Shown here piece after piece: positions 31,738 to 43,858 of a stretch of 64,000 nt of DNA. This DNA comes from Heligmosomoides polygyrus polygyrus (Eukaryota > Nematoda > Chromadorea > Rhabditida > Heligmosomidae), in assembly GCA_947396885.1 (NCBI GenBank), contig OX377205.1, forward strand, positions 75,116,969 to 75,180,968, in the 5' to 3' direction. The notes below the pieces were generated by a model that had not been told where the DNA came from, ran no database searches, and saw only the letters and a list, made by a program, of their open reading frames with translations. Numbering within the stretch: the stretch's first letter is position 1; each line of letters opens with the position of its first letter. Made by a program: the position numbers and the translations under genes.

Positions 31738-32265
31738 CACCTGGCGCAGTTGGAAGAAGGCACCCACTTCGCATACATCACCAATAAGCACGATTTCGCT
31801 CAGGAATACTTCCAACCCTACTCCTTCCAAAGCTGGAGCCTATCCAGTACGATGAAGCATGGATTCGTCAACTCGCTATCTGATACGGCTCACAGTATAC
31901 AACTATATGTGGGCCATGCAATAAACTGGCTTATTTACGCCACTCGTCCTTCTCCTCTTCAAGCATATGGTACAGACTGACGCGAGAACTCCTGTCGGAA
32001 AATGCGCCAACTGTCGCGTGCACGACGATCGTTTCATGGTTCGACTCTTAACCATGCTTTCTATGACTCCAGGACTAGCAAGTTGTGGGTAGAGATTGCT
32101 GGAACGGATAAAAGACTTACGTATTTATCGACTAACTACCGCGAGTCGTCAGTGTGTGTAGGCCCAATACTTGTTAAAATTGCCACCACGATACCTCGAA
32201 TCAGTAGAAAGCGTGGTGCATCCAATAAAAAATTGATCGACGCCTACCGTTGTCCTTGATGTGCA
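31738..32265 (+). repeat. tRNA-derived SINE, two degenerate units
   Basis: Heads at about 31740 (CTGGCGCAGTTGGAAGAAGG) and 31985 (GAGAACTCCTGTCGGAAAATG), with a shared body and tail (CGACTAACTACCGCGAGTCG, ATTGCCACCACGATACC, GTAGAAAGCGTGGTGCATCC). Confidence 0.5.
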
Positions 32266-32269
32266 CCAA

Positions 32270-32920
32270 CGACTAAAAACGTTCGCCAGCATAAAGAGGT
32301 TTCCACATTAAAGGTCCAAAGGCACTTGCCAACGTAACAATGCTTTCGTTTTTAAACGAAACTGGCAGTAGTTCCTTTTATTATAGTATACCCTAATTGT
32401 TCAGTTTTAACTGCACTTTCAGCCGGTGAAGAGATGGCACCTGCTGCGGCTAGAATTTTCTCCACTCCGGACGCGGCCAGAGCCCTCCATTTAGAGTTTG
32501 TTGCCTTCTCATCTCCAATTTGGTGTCAGCCATGGCGTTAGAGTCAATACATGTTGCGCTAAGCTTCCTATCCCGAGCGGAAGCTCCCTGAAAAGCGATG
32601 CGCTCGCTGTCTTGTTGTCGCCGTAGCTCCACTCTATTCCGGTAGGAACTACAGGGCAATGAGACGTGTTCCACCCGGCGAGTTAGCCAACCTCGTCGTG
32701 ATTGATAAATTTCGACAATTGGAACAGGTTCCCGATGCATTGTCCGATTGAAAGTAATTGTATTAGAGGGGAGCCTATAACTTCTGAAGGTTTTTCGTCT
32801 GCACTCATCAGGTGGTGAGTTTGTAGTCGCTCGGTAGGCATCAGAACAAACCAGGCAAGAACAGCTTGAGAGTTGTATTCTGGCAGTGAGAAAAAGGTCT
32901 AGTACATGAGGGAGGGGTAA
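32270..32920. other. no gene recognised
   Basis: Short ORFs only. The minus ORF near 32450-32740 shows no recognised motif. Confidence 0.35.
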
Positions 32921-32929
32921 TGCACTTGC

Positions 32930-33735
32930 CCAGGAAAATCTTTCTACTCTTCCATCTCCACGCCGAACGGGCGATGATACAGAAGTTTACTAAGGACGAA
33001 CATACCTTCCTCAAAGCCCAAAAAATTTACGTCCGTCCTATTCTCGAGTATGGCACTCCTGTTTTTAGTCCAAATAAAATCAAAAATATCAACGCTTTAG
33101 AACGGGTCCAGAACAGCTTCACTAGAAAACTATTCTTCGGCATATAAACTCCCGTTCTATTCCTAACCTTGATGTGCGTAATCTGCATCTAGGTTTGGAT
33201 CCTCTATCCACACGACGGAAAAAGTTCGATCTTATTATTGTTTACAAAGCGCTACACTTCTTGTCCACCTGAGTGGAGGTAGATTTTTCGTCCACAACGA
33301 GGAGTGCTGCTGTGAAGCTGCGGGTTCCTCGAATCCGGAGTTGGATCCGCTCCAACTACTTTGCCTGTCGAGCCTTCGCAGAATACGCCAAGTTAAGTAA
33401 AGGCATTGCTATACCTGCAAGCGTTGCGGCTTTTGAAAGAATTTTAGAGAAATACTTTTAAACTTTCCCAGTAACTTTCAGTTATTAAACCTTGTTCCCC
33501 TGCTTTCTGTAGCGGTTTTTGATAATCCCTTCTTCTCGCTTGTTGAGCTGTGTTTCTTACTTCTCTTTAATTTACTATTTATCGTTATTTGTTGAATCAC
33601 TCTTTTGTTCTGTTCGTTGTCTAATTGATTTTATTGATACTCTTCCTCGGTGCGATGGTGAGCGTGCTCACGCTACATGTGCTTGTACATACCACATGTC
33701 TCAATGAAAACGAAAATGAAAATGAAAATGAAAAG
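32930..33735 (+). pseudogene. CR1/jockey-type LINE 3' end with (GAAAAT)n tail
   Basis: The plus strand encodes 'YVRPILEYGTPVFSPNKIKN', 'LERVQNSFTRKLF' (33000-33147), then after a frameshift 'LGLDPLSTRRKKFDLIIVYK' and a final block (RVPRIRSWIRSNYFACRAF) ending in TAA at about 33461. A 250-nt 3' UTR follows and ends in tandem GAAAAT units (33708-33732), the kind of short 3' repeat CR1-like LINEs carry. It is closely related to the remnant at 10560-11600. Confidence 0.75.
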
Positions 33736-34535
33736 TTCCTCTGTTCATCACACTTTGTGCTACACCGTTATCAGGTATTATACTTCAAAAAGGTGAGCCC
33801 ATATATCACAGGAACTGCAATATCGGAAGCACGCCTAAGGACTGCGTGTCTAGGCCGACGAAACTGTACATCCTTTAGTGCATCAGAGGAGGTTAACTGC
33901 AGAGATGACTACATACCAACTGGCTAGTTAAGCTCCTCCGCAGGTTAAAGACGCATTCAAAGTTCCTCAGAGATACCACAAAGAGCTATGACACAAGTCA
34001 CGTCCAGCCGAATTGTTTGATTAACAGTGGCCCCTATCTATTTCACTTGATTGTTAACAGAGGTGTTAATGAGTAGCTACAGAGATGCATGGAGCTTGGT
34101 CTTTAGCAACGCGAAAGAAAGATTGGGTGTTTAGTTGGTTTGGTAGTGTTCTTAAGTAGTGAGTATACCAGTAATTGTACTTTTAAGCTCTACACGAGGA
34201 TGGCAACTGCTAACAACCGGCTTTTGGTATGATCGGCTCTTATGAGGAGCAACAGGATTATGGTATGATCGGCTCTTATGAGAAGAGTCAGGAATCAGTT
34301 CATCAAATAGATCTTACAAAATCTCCATGCAATGTGAAAGCTTAGAGCTTCTACCACTGCGGGCCGCAATCAATCCCGCAATGCAGGGTGATAATTTTGG
34401 GGTGAAGGTGAGAACAGTGGAGGTTGAGGTTACAATAATCGTAAGAAAGGCCCTGAAGCATTCTGCAGGTGGTCGCATTTGGAAATCAGAGTGTGCTGAA
34501 GCTGCTGGGGGAGATACAGAGTGGACGCGTGTAAA
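33736..34535. other. no gene recognised; one direct duplication
   Basis: Contains a roughly 33-bp direct repeat at 34225-34287 (TATGATCGGCTCTTATGAGG twice). No gene seen. Confidence 0.45.
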
Positions 34536-34539
34536 TTCG

Positions 34540-34765
34540 AGAAGGTACTGACCGTCGCGTGCAGCCGATACCTTGTACTCGGTTCGGATTTCCCGTGCAG
34601 GTCAACCAAGCCCGCCATCCCCCCGGGGCGGTGAATTGGTACCAGACTTGTCTGGGGAATAAAAGCACTGAGTTGTTAATCGACTGGCCCCCAGAAGTCA
34701 TTGCCTGGCCGAGTATGCACTCCAATCGCTTCCACGACATCCTATAAAGCTTTAGAATGCGTGAC
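34540..34765 (+). repeat. tRNA-derived SINE, 5'-degenerate copy
   Basis: GTCGCGTGCAGCCGATACC, a B box region TCGGTTCGGATTTCCCGTGC, body and CCACGACATCC present; the A box is lost. Confidence 0.7.
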
Positions 34766-34779
34766 TATCCCTGGACCTA

Positions 34780-35780
34780 CATCCTATTTTGTCTTCTTTT
34801 AAAGGTACTACTCCGCCATACGACTTTATAAACTTTACATTTTCCAGCTAAGTCACTGATTCGCTCCCGCCAGAGATCCCAGCGAACAATCGTCGACAGC
34901 ATTTCCGGTGTCGAAAAATCTTCGGCGCTAATTTTTCCATTCAGTCCGGTCCGGCGGCCAGCGCCCTGTCGCAGTCGGCCCGGAGGCAAGGCGATTCTGC
35001 TGAGGCTGACGGCTCGCGTGCGATTTGTTGCACTCTCTGAGCAGCTGAAAAGTGCGCGATGGCGGACGCCCAGTCCACGCAAGGGACCCCTCGCTTCTGG
35101 TGAGACCCGTTGCTGAAAAATGACGGGCGACGACGGAGCCGGAGGAGCGCTGAGCGCTCACGCAGCTGCACCGCGCTCGTTGCTCGCTCCGGAGAAGGAA
35201 ACAAAAAGCGCAGCGGCCGCCATGAATAGCCTATAGAAAAAGCCAAGAGTGAGACTGAGGCGCCTCGTCTTCCCGGTTGAAGAACGGTTTACGGGCCGAC
35301 GAGTCATCTCCGTGTGAAAGGAATCATCGTGGACAAAGTGCGTACAAGGGTGTTGCCTTGAAGCACCCTGTGATAGCAATCTCGGGAACATAGGGCCTCC
35401 GTAGAAGCCATGCAGAGGGCATCTGGAGACAGAAGTGCTGACCAAGAACTATTGCTCTCGAGAGGTGGCCAATCCTTCCACGATTGGCCACCTCTCCAGA
35501 ACGCTGAGTTCGACAACCTTCTTCGAGAATGTCGCTCTCATTTTGGCCGTCTAGCGGGGGGGCTACTATAAAATTCAGTTTCTCCTTAAGCCCTCTTCAA
35601 ATCGTCAGGAATCAAGCTAACGCCTTCCACTCTATTGCTTCTAAACCTTCTGCCTGCCTTTTTACTTCGATCAACCGTAAAAGGCATTACAATTCTCCGT
35701 GGTTTTAAGCTTTGGATGACCTCCCGAAATAATATGAACGTTGAAAGTGCGAGAAGAACGGCACATCTTCACGGCTTCCA
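34780..35780. other. GC-rich island, no assured gene
   Basis: 34850-35250 is GC-rich with overlapping ORFs. A short Ala-rich ATG ORF on minus (from 35222) could be a leader but has no supported continuation. 35430-35510 contains an inverted repeat of GGTGGCCAATCCTTCCACG (about 35464-35482). Confidence 0.3.
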
Positions 35781-35784
35781 TAGA

Positions 35785-36055
35785 GGATAAAGGACGGCGT
35801 CACTCAATCCCTTTTGGGATGCGCCACGCATTTTACTTCTGCGGGATATTTTAGAAGCTATTTTGAATTCATATTTGGCCGTACAATGACTTGCGGTGGT
35901 CAACCGATGTGCAAGTCAGCGCTTTATAATTCACAGATAAGTCTAGGGATAAAAGGCTTGGTTGGATTGTGCAAAAAATTCGAACCAAGAACCTGGTATC
36001 GTGCGCACGGGACAGCCGGTATCTACTTCAACACTGCTACACGCTACACGCGCCC
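35785..36055 (-). repeat. tRNA-derived SINE
   Basis: Reverse-oriented copy: GGATAAAGGACGGCGTCAC at the left, GCGCCACGCATTTTACTTC, GACTTGCGGTGGTCAACCG, and ACACGCGCCC at the right. The body has a small deletion. Confidence 0.75.
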
Positions 36056-36588
36056 TCACAGCTTTCATAACATCCTGATTACGAGGCCCCCACTTTTGCA
36101 AGTAGATTGAACACACGATCATTCCTAGAGCTCGAGTTTATTCTCCTAGAATTGCCCTGAGTCTACATCTCGTAATGGGAGAAGGCTCCCATGGTCTTCC
36201 ATCATAACGATGACACCCCTGCCGCCATGGATAGGAGCGTTTTTGAATTCAGTCTTTCCTAGGTTTCAGTCAGACGGATGATATGGTCCTTGACGGAAAG
36301 GTGTCTCAAGTGCAAAGCGGACTTTCTTAAAGTTTATACGAGAAAGGTCTGCCGAAACGTCAGTTGAATGGAGCTGAGAAGTTTGATGGACAACTTCAGG
36401 AGGCTCATTTCTTATCTGCTCAGGATTTTCGTCCGTCATCATTATTCCTCTCAGTTCCATTCGCTTGCTGCTGAGGCATCATTCTGCAGCCAAAGAATAG
36501 ACAAACATAGTGTAAGAGAAGCGATAAAGTGTAAGAGAAGCGATAAATGCTAAGATTAGGAAGGGACTAGACTTGTAATGACAACCCG

Positions 36589-36767
36589 ACACAGTTGTGT
36601 CGAATCTCGAATGACCTATTTGAATATACATTCGAATGATTTTCATTCAAATTTGAATACTCGACTACGAATATTAAAAAATTAATTATTTCGAATATAT
36701 TCGAATTCGAATATTCAAAAAAATTTAACAATCGAGTATTCGCAACAATTTCGAGAGCACAACTAAA
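36589..36767. repeat. AT-rich foldback with TTCGAATATTCG motifs
   Basis: The outer ends (CAGTTGTGTCGAATCTCGAAT and the reverse complement TAGTTGTGCTCTCGAAATTG) are inverted copies. The interior is dense in ATTCGAAT/ATTCAAAT palindromes like hAT subterminal clusters. No target duplication could be fixed. Confidence 0.5.
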
Positions 36768-36769
36768 CA

Positions 36770-38385
36770 ATCGGATCTTCTTGGGACAATCAAGAATAAA
36801 TAGCATTAACACCTCCCTATGACCTATGTAAAATTGAAAACATTCCTTTAATTCGCCTTTTAAAGGAATGACGCTTGCAGTGGAATTCGGTCCGACGCCA
36901 CTGTTGCTCTGCCGCTCTAAAGTTGAGCCATGATTTGTGGGCTGTGATCTAGCGAAAAGTGTCCCTTTCAACCCAAATAAACTGGACATAAGCTTTAAAT
37001 CCCAGCAAGAAGCAACAAATTTGAGATGCCTTCTGGGTACGCGAACTGATGCTGAGTTTTGCATGAATGTCGATTTAGGTCGTAGCTGGCAGTGAGAGTG
37101 ACTGAGCAGTTCTACGCCGGCTTACTACGATTCTGTCAGAAAGAAGTGCGAGGCGTATCCTGAGAACTTATTAGAAGAGCTTTTTGAAGATTTTTCCGAA
37201 TTCTATGACCTCACCTAACTTTTGCATGCACTTCCAGGAGGTGTTCTTTGTCGGAATCTGGGCCACGTGAGTTTTCGAAGATGCACACCTTCGATACGGA
37301 TTGATGTGATCCGCCATTTTTTCAAATCACGGATAAATGGAATGAAATCGTATACCCTATCAGAACCGGATGTTCTATATCACATCTGGAGACAAACAGT
37401 TTAAATTACCTAAATCACCCAAAAATCCACTGCAGTGAGAATCATTCTCATCTGGTTCCCAAGGCCCCCAGGCCTCTGCATTATACGCATGATCTGTTAA
37501 ACCGAAGTATGAAAGAATAACGGATCTGAATTATCGAAATCCAGTGTTTTATTTTATTTTCTGTTTAGCTGCGTGTTATCCCATGCATAATTTTAGCCTT
37601 CGTGTTTCGTCTTCCATCCTTCAGCTGCATCGGCGCAGAGAAATTTCCGGAAATCTCCAGCGACAATTGCACGCTTCGGGCGTTTCAAATGGCTGGCCAC
37701 GTTCACCCGATGACGGTGATGGGCATTCCGAAGCGCGCGCACTCACATACACATTCGACAAGAAATATGAACGCATCTAATGAGCCTCCGGCCGGCGGGC
37801 CATTGGACCCGATGACCGGCGACGGCAGTGCTCCGCGTCGGTGCCGGCTCTGGCACTTCCAAATCCAGTTAGCCGCGCCGCTCATGAATCTCGCAGAAAC
37901 AGAAGATTCAATAAAAGGGCACGCAGAGCGCAGCAGCGGACCGACTATGATATCATCGTGCTCGTCTGTCCACAGTAGCCGCCAAGAGGTGGCCATGTAG
38001 CCTCACAGTGAGACGCTACTGCTAGGCTTCTCGACGAAGAAGGAGGACCGAATAGGAGGACGAATATCGCTAACATTCAGAGTGACCTGTAGACAGCGAA
38101 TAAGGCAGTTTTTCTAGATCTATCCTTGTCGGAAGGGAACAGCCGTAAGGTTCCAATTGTATACGTCGTCCTATGCCGCACAACCACATCCTCTGAATTT
38201 ATGTGAAAGGCCTCGCACCATTGGATAGCAGCGAAATTCTCGTAGAAACTCAGGCCTCAGAATGGAGACATAAACTGCCACATGCCCCCTCCAATTAGGA
38301 TAGATTCGTTTTCCTCTATCTATCTATCTGCCAGTATATGTACATGAGTTTGCATGTGACTAACGTTTAGGCATTTTTCAGAAGC
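36770..38385. other. no assured gene; GC-rich island at 37600-38000
   Basis: Both strands of the island have long overlapping ORFs from composition; no clean exon boundaries. A 19-bp tandem duplication (GTGTAAGAGAAGCGATAAA) lies just outside, at about 36510-36548. Confidence 0.3.
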
Positions 38386-38398
38386 TACGGCGTGTGTG

Positions 38399-38675
38399 GG
38401 CGCATGTAGCGCAGTCGGAGGAGGCGCCGACGCTTGCGTGCACCCGATACCAGGTTCCTGGTTCGGATTTTCCGCCCAGGCTAACCAAGCCTTCCATCCC
38501 TCGGTGAATTTGTACCAGACGTGTCTGGGAAGGATAAAGCGAATGGCCACCGCAAGTCATTGCATGACCAAATGCGCACTCATATCGCCTCCACGACATC
38601 CCGTAGAAGTAGAATGCGCTGGCGCATCCCAAAAGGGATTGAGTAACGCCGCCCTTTATCCTTATCCTTATCCTA
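38399..38675 (+). repeat. tRNA-derived SINE with TSD
   Basis: Starts with a perfect A box 'GCATGTAGCGCAGTCGGAGG' and B box region 'TTCCTGGTTCGGATTTTCC'. Flanks TACGGCGTGTGTG (ending about 38398) and TATGGCGTGTGTG (starting about 38676) make a 13-bp duplication with one mismatch. A short internal deletion removes the 'GCTGACTTGTTCATCGG' block. Confidence 0.85.
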
Positions 38676-38699
38676 TGGCGTGTGTGACTCCATCGTTCC

Positions 38700-39255
38700 G
38701 TCAAGGTTTATCGGGTCGCCTATCGCTGAACTGTTAAGCCGTCGCCGAAGTTCAAGAAATACTTACAGGTTCATAGTCACATCGAAACGGTTCATCGACT
38801 GGAATCGACTTTTTCAGCACTGACACGACAAGGAACAAAGGAAGGGGTTGCTGGGAAGCTTTTCGAAGGATTAACTTGTGCCGAGCAAGCTCGAACTATG
38901 CCAGGCCACTACCGCGTTGGGCAACCAACTAAAAAAGACCAAAGGAGGTGAAAGTGATGTCACGATCGTCAGTGATTTCATAAAAAAGGCAGCGTAACCA
39001 CTGGTTTTGACAGATTTTGTGTTATAGTCTCTTTTGCACTCTCGAGGGGAGATGCAAGAAAACGACGAAACACTTTTCGAACGAGCCTAGAATTTTTGTT
39101 CATTTTAGACAGAACAGAATTTTAGACTCAATGATTATTTATACTTTGTATACATACGTTTGCCACTGTTTGAAAATGCGCATTTTATTTTGAATATGTC
39201 CGGTTTTAACTCTAAAAGTGCTCTTTTTAAATTGAAGGAGGTATATTTAGTCTTC
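38700..39255. other. no gene recognised
   Basis: AT-rich intergenic DNA. Confidence 0.4.
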
Positions 39256-39263
39256 GCGATCTT

Positions 39264-40060
39264 CGCGACAAATTGGACAGTCTTCTAAACAGTCTTGCTT
39301 AAAGCTTTTGAAATTAGTTTTAAAACCCTCCAAATCAAGAAAGCTTTTTCCACATTAAAATAAAAATTCTTTAACACTGTTAGAATAAGTCTTTGTTGGA
39401 GAAAATTTTTATATGTCTTTACTTCTAATTTTTCAATTCACCTGCCCCAATAACAACCACATTATTTGAGATTTTAAAAAATTTCATTTTTCAAGAAAAA
39501 TAATAAATTAAAGTTCGTATTAAAGTGCAGAAAACAGTAATTATTTAGTGTAAAAAAAGAAGATCAGGCCATGCACTCGACTAACTCGCTGCAATTTTTG
39601 TTCAACCGACAGCAAAATTTTGATTGCGTGGAGTAACACAGTTGTAAGCAGCAGAACAAAAACAGCTGTAAAGAACGCACCTTTTCTTGCCGTTTTAGGC
39701 AAGCAACGTTCACACAATAAAAAGGAATGAAAATCGCGACGAGCTGTAGAGTGCATTGCATGACCTCCCTCTTATTTTAGTTCACTAAATGATTGCTGCC
39801 TTTCTGCACTTATGAAACTGATCCGTTATTTTTCCTAAGCAGCAAAAATTTTATAAAATTTTAAACTATGTGTTAACTTATTCGAGCATGTGATTTTAAA
39901 GAATTTCAAAGAATTCATTCCAAATTGTTCTAGAACAATAATTACTTTAACCATCTTTGAGAGTCTATATGCTTTGTGAAAGAAGCTTGTTTTAATTTGG
40001 TAGGTGTTCAAATGATATCAAAAGCGTCAAGTTTGCTTAAAAAGACACAATTTGGCGTAA
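39264..40060. mobile_element. 800-bp AT-rich inverted-repeat element, copy A
   Basis: The ends (GCGACAAATTGGACAGTC and the reverse complement GCCAAATTGTGTC) are inverted and match the ends of copy B at 48764-49567. Internal blocks AAAATCGCGAC and TTTTCCTA...AAAATTTTATAAAA..TTTAAAC are shared in the same order. No transposase ORF, so non-autonomous. Confidence 0.6.
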
Positions 40061-40094
40061 AAGTGGCAGATATAAAACCCTAATCCATCCAATC

Positions 40095-40615
40095 CATGAC
40101 ACGATTCACGAAGGCAAGAGAAAGCATCCGGAGTAACGAGCTTCGTCGACATTCGAAGATTATAGGCGCTGTCGCATTATGAATCTCGTCGAAAACTAGG
40201 TGGGCCGGTCATGTGATACGTTTCGCAGACATCTGATTCTGACATCAAAACAAATTCTCTGTCCGTAGATATTTAGGAGCTACCTTTGTTTGTTAGTTTT
40301 GGTGTTTTGCGTTGCAGTTTTATCTCACTCCTGGCTCATACAGAGTATTTCAATAAATAAATAAATAAATAAATAAATAAATCTGGACGAGAACCGCCAC
40401 TGACTGGATTTTGTGGGATGTCAAGAGGACGCCAGGACGTCCACCAACGCGCTGGTCGGAGCTTTTCGTGGCGGATGATATGACGTTCTTCGTGTCCCTC
40501 GAGCGAATCGGTCCCATTGGAGCACTCTGGCACGCGACAGGGACGAATGGTGAAGCCGCTGGCGCCCGCTCGAGCAGCACGATGGCCAACGAGAGAATAG
40601 GTGATACAGGTGAAC
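40095..40615 (+). pseudogene. RTE-type LINE C-terminus, interrupted
   Basis: Two blocks of one RTE pol end. The first, ARESIRSNELRRHSKI and TRWAGHVIRFADI, ends at 40233. The second, [20 protein letters not shown] and SELFVADDMTFFVSLERIG, starts at about 40384. The gap is the AAAT-tailed insert. Joined at the short duplication ATCTG the two blocks would be collinear with the copy at 28190-28720. Confidence 0.75.
40234..40383 (+). mobile_element. short retroposon 3' end with (AAAT)n tail
   Basis: An insert of about 150 bp ending in AAATAAAT repeats (40350-40381) within an RTE pol remnant. ATCTG on both sides may be the target duplication. A very similar 3' end with AAATAAATAAAT occurs at about 50320-50422, so this is a dispersed family, probably a 5'-truncated LINE. 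Confidence 0.6.
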
Positions 40616-40625
40616 CCGGATTGAA

Positions 40626-40811
40626 ATGCCGGTTCATTACCTCATCCACAAGCCGACTCGATTACCACTCGCTCGGTGTTCACAACAGAAAAACGTGGTG
40701 GCTACTACAACCGCATCTAAAGCTTCTCCCCGAAACGGGAACTTTTCCGATGCCTCCGTTGGATCCAGGTGTTCTTCAACGACGATCTGGCTCGAAAAGC
40801 TCTCAAAATGA
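40626..40811. other. coding-like stretch, strand undecided
   Basis: The plus frame gives a Ser/Thr-rich run (KNVVATTTASKASPRNGNFS) after an ACAACAG acceptor-like site. The minus frame over the same bases also reads like protein (FESFSSQIVVEEHLDPTEAS). I cannot choose. Confidence 0.2.
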
Positions 40812-40863
40812 GCGCAGGTTGTAGGCACATTCTGCAGATGTCCTTTCACTCTTTTCAACATGA

Positions 40864-41228
40864 ATGCCTACTCTAACTGGCCTTTTGAAATTACTTTTTA
40901 TCGCGTTAATTTTGGAGTTCTACTTATCTTTGCCTAACCCAGGAAAAGGAGAAGCACCGAATGAAGATCTGCCTGAAGATAGTGACGAAACGAAATCGTT
41001 ACCACCTTTACTTACATTCTATTCAACATGTACAATTTTTCTATTCAATTTCCTAATTTCGTCATTACTTCTGCAGGATGTCGTGAAAGCGAGAAATTTG
41101 AACTTTGTGTACAGCGAACTTGGACTCCAATAAACTGGTCAATGTCCGACTCTTCACATACGGGTCTAGAACTGATTCAAAAACAATTGGATTGGTCTGG
41201 GCGTGCTCTGAAACTACAATCGATTTAG
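40864..41228 (+). CDS. small secreted protein, two exons
   Basis: Exon 1 (40864-40981) starts with a signal peptide (MPTLTGLLKLLFIALILEFY) and an acidic stretch (GEAPNEDLPEDSDE in the unspliced frame). A phase-1 donor (GATA|gtgacg), a 95-nt pyrimidine-rich intron and an excellent acceptor (ATTACTTCTGCAG) lead to exon 2 (41077-41228), which encodes a C-x8-C motif (CRESEKFELC) and a Trp-rich tail before TAG. The size and layout fit a secreted peptide. The donor is not ideal, the family is unrecognised, and more exons cannot be excluded. Confidence 0.45.
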
Positions 41229-41234
41229 GATACA

Positions 41235-43175
41235 GCCAAAGACCCCCTCTAGCGAATGCGCCACACGAGTCCAAAGCATAGAACAATGATTTGAGAATCT
41301 GGTGACTCCAAAACCTCGACGTTCAAACAAAGAGCATGACACCAGAGCAGTGCATGAATTTCACTTCCGTTTCAAACCCACACTCTTTACCCTGGTTATT
41401 TTCGCTTCCAACATTCCACCGACGGATGAATTCTACAGTTTCTTCGGCCGCAAAAGCTACTCTGCCAGAAGGTTAAAATTCTTGCTGACGGTTTTATATA
41501 CCAGTAGCATCATCAGTCGTGCCAACTAAGTTGGCAAATTTTGTAGTTTTAAATTGCAGTGAACTAAAACTCAAAGTGCGCAGTGAAGTTCATTGCGTCT
41601 TGTCGTGGCAGAAGCTTGTGTTTCTCACATCTAGAGTAGAAAGCAACAAAGAGTTATGAGGATATAGCCTGTGGCAAGCAAAAAGTAGCAGAAAAACATT
41701 ACAAAATGGCTTGATATGATTCGAAAATTTCAAAGATTTAGGATAGCAGAGAAGAGAAAGAGGTCATGCTATGCACCACTATACTATGAGTAATAGATTG
41801 AGGCGAAGCAAATGAGACGAGAGCGAAATCCTCCCACTCGCGCCCTGTTTTGCTCAACTCCAACTTCTTAGGAATAGAATATTTGCGTCTTCGTCACTTC
41901 TTCTTCGAAAGTTATTCGTCCAGAATATTTCAAGTAGTCGTAGTTTAATTCTAAGCCTTCTAAAGGCACTAAAGATTCCTTGCTCGTATCCAAAAAACGG
42001 TGAATGGAAAGGAAATATCACATGGCTTAATCAAATGCGTCTTGTAGTTCAGTGGTGGTGAACTTTAGACCAGAATTCACAGTATGCACTTGGGTAGCTT
42101 ACTTATTGGCTGGCTTCGACAAAGCTTTTTTCATATTCATATTCACCATGAAAAATAAATCTTTTTGTAGAAGCATAACAAAATAACAAACAGTTACAGT
42201 ATTAATATAACTTCTTCAGTGATAAACCACCGCAGAATTTTTATAATAAAGTTTATAGCAAGATTCGTAGGACGAAATGCGGTGAAGCAGATCGCTTAAA
42301 TTTTTATACTCTGCTTTTCACCTCATTTCAATTTTCTAAAGCTCTACTGTCTCAATATAAAACTCAAAATGGCTTTAAGAATGCGCCGTAGATTCTACGT
42401 CGTCAAAATGTCATGAAGCTCTATTGATTTTGAAATTTTTTACACATTTGGTGAGAAATGCCAAATTTACTAGCAAGCCCATCAATTTAACTGGTTTGTT
42501 TTAGAAACGAACTGGAGGGCTTATTTACTCGAAATAGTGAGCGGTGGCCTCAATCGCTCATACTCAGAGGTTGCGTTGATCTTCTTATTAAAACAAAGAG
42601 AAAGAAGCTCGACGATAGTCAGTCAATCCAATCAGGATGCGCTACGCTTTCATCTTCTACTGATCATTGTGGAAGTACCTTACGTGCACAATTATGATTA
42701 TATTCTCATCCATGGGCTTTCACTATCAACCGGTGGAGTAGTGAATGTGTTAACCATTACAAACACCTCCAATGCCAACGAAAGACGAAGAATAAGTGGC
42801 TTAGCTTGTCTGGTCACGAACTGGAATCAAATTTGAGTAGCTCCGAAAAACTTGCGAAAATCCATGACTTACAAAGTTCTTGCTTACGATAAACGCTACT
42901 TCAACTTCAAACTTTACAACAAACTAGAACTACAACTAGTACAACAACTCTAATTTCCTCAACTTTCAAGCACGAGTTCGAATGGAAATGCATTCCTTAC
43001 TTATTTAGTTTACTTTACTTGTTGTTAGCCATAATACCAATTCGTTTAGAATGAAAAAATAGCACTCCCATAGAGATAAAGAAGTTTAACTCATAACTCA
43101 GTATTTTTTAAACTTTAAGATACTCACCAAATAGAAAAACGATGATAGAAAGAATGAAACATTTCAGTTCATAAA
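41235..43175. other. no assured gene
   Basis: AT-rich. A very degenerate reverse SINE may lie at about 42620-42840 (AGGATGCGCTACGC...CTTCTACTG). No exon pattern seen. Confidence 0.35.
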
Positions 43176-43180
43176 TGGCC

Positions 43181-43858
43181 TTATTTACAATAACGAGAAA
43201 GAGCAATTAAAAATAATGGAAGAGGAAGATCCCCGTTGACGTACCCGGTCTCATCACCAAGCAGCTGATGGCGTCCGTGGCCAAAGGCAACGTCAAGAGC
43301 AGAGAAATGACGAGACTTAAAGTCCTCATGAGGACCGATGGCGCTGCTCTGCGTGCGGATAGGAATCCGATAGAATTGACTGGGAGGTAGTCGAAGGTCC
43401 TCGAGTAGCTCTGACCAGGGTCGACGGGACGGGACGAGGGGTCGTTGAATAGCCGGTCTGCGCTCCTGGGCGATGTCTTCTTCTTCTTCGGCAGCCGAGC
43501 AGCTTCTGCGCAGCCCGCCCACTCTTACGGGCGCGGCGGCCGAGGGGGAGGGGACTGGCAGGCCGCGGCCGGTCGGCTGGCTGGTCGGCCCGACTGGCTC
43601 GTGTAACCCCGGAAACTCGCAAATAAGCGAGAAGAATAACGAACAAACAGCCCGGAAGTCGCGTCGATGACCCCGACCGGACCAGCCGGGCTGAAGCCGA
43701 ACTGATGCGCCCGGCGCTACCTGGCGGACGCGACGAGAGACTTCTGCCAGCAGCGGACGTCTGTCGAGGGGATTGAAAGTGCAATGCCCCGCGAAGGAAT
43801 TTGCAACGAGGTTCGGTGCCCTTCCGTTCCCCTGATTTTTCCAACCTCGTGCTGATCA
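43181..43858 (-). CDS. probable 3'-terminal coding exon, unrecognised
   Basis: One minus frame is open from about 43858 to a TAA at 43181. The last 110 codons read convincingly as protein (ERRPAIQRPLVPSRRPWSEL, then LPPSQFYRIPIRTQSSAIGP and SRHFSALDVAFGHGRHQLLG). A hydrophobic run (AVCSLFFSLICEF) lies further upstream. No ATG is in frame, so an upstream exon is needed; a GGCTTCAG acceptor lies near 43693. GC-rich DNA also opens a second frame for 177 codons, so the upper part is uncertain. Family unknown. Confidence 0.4.
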
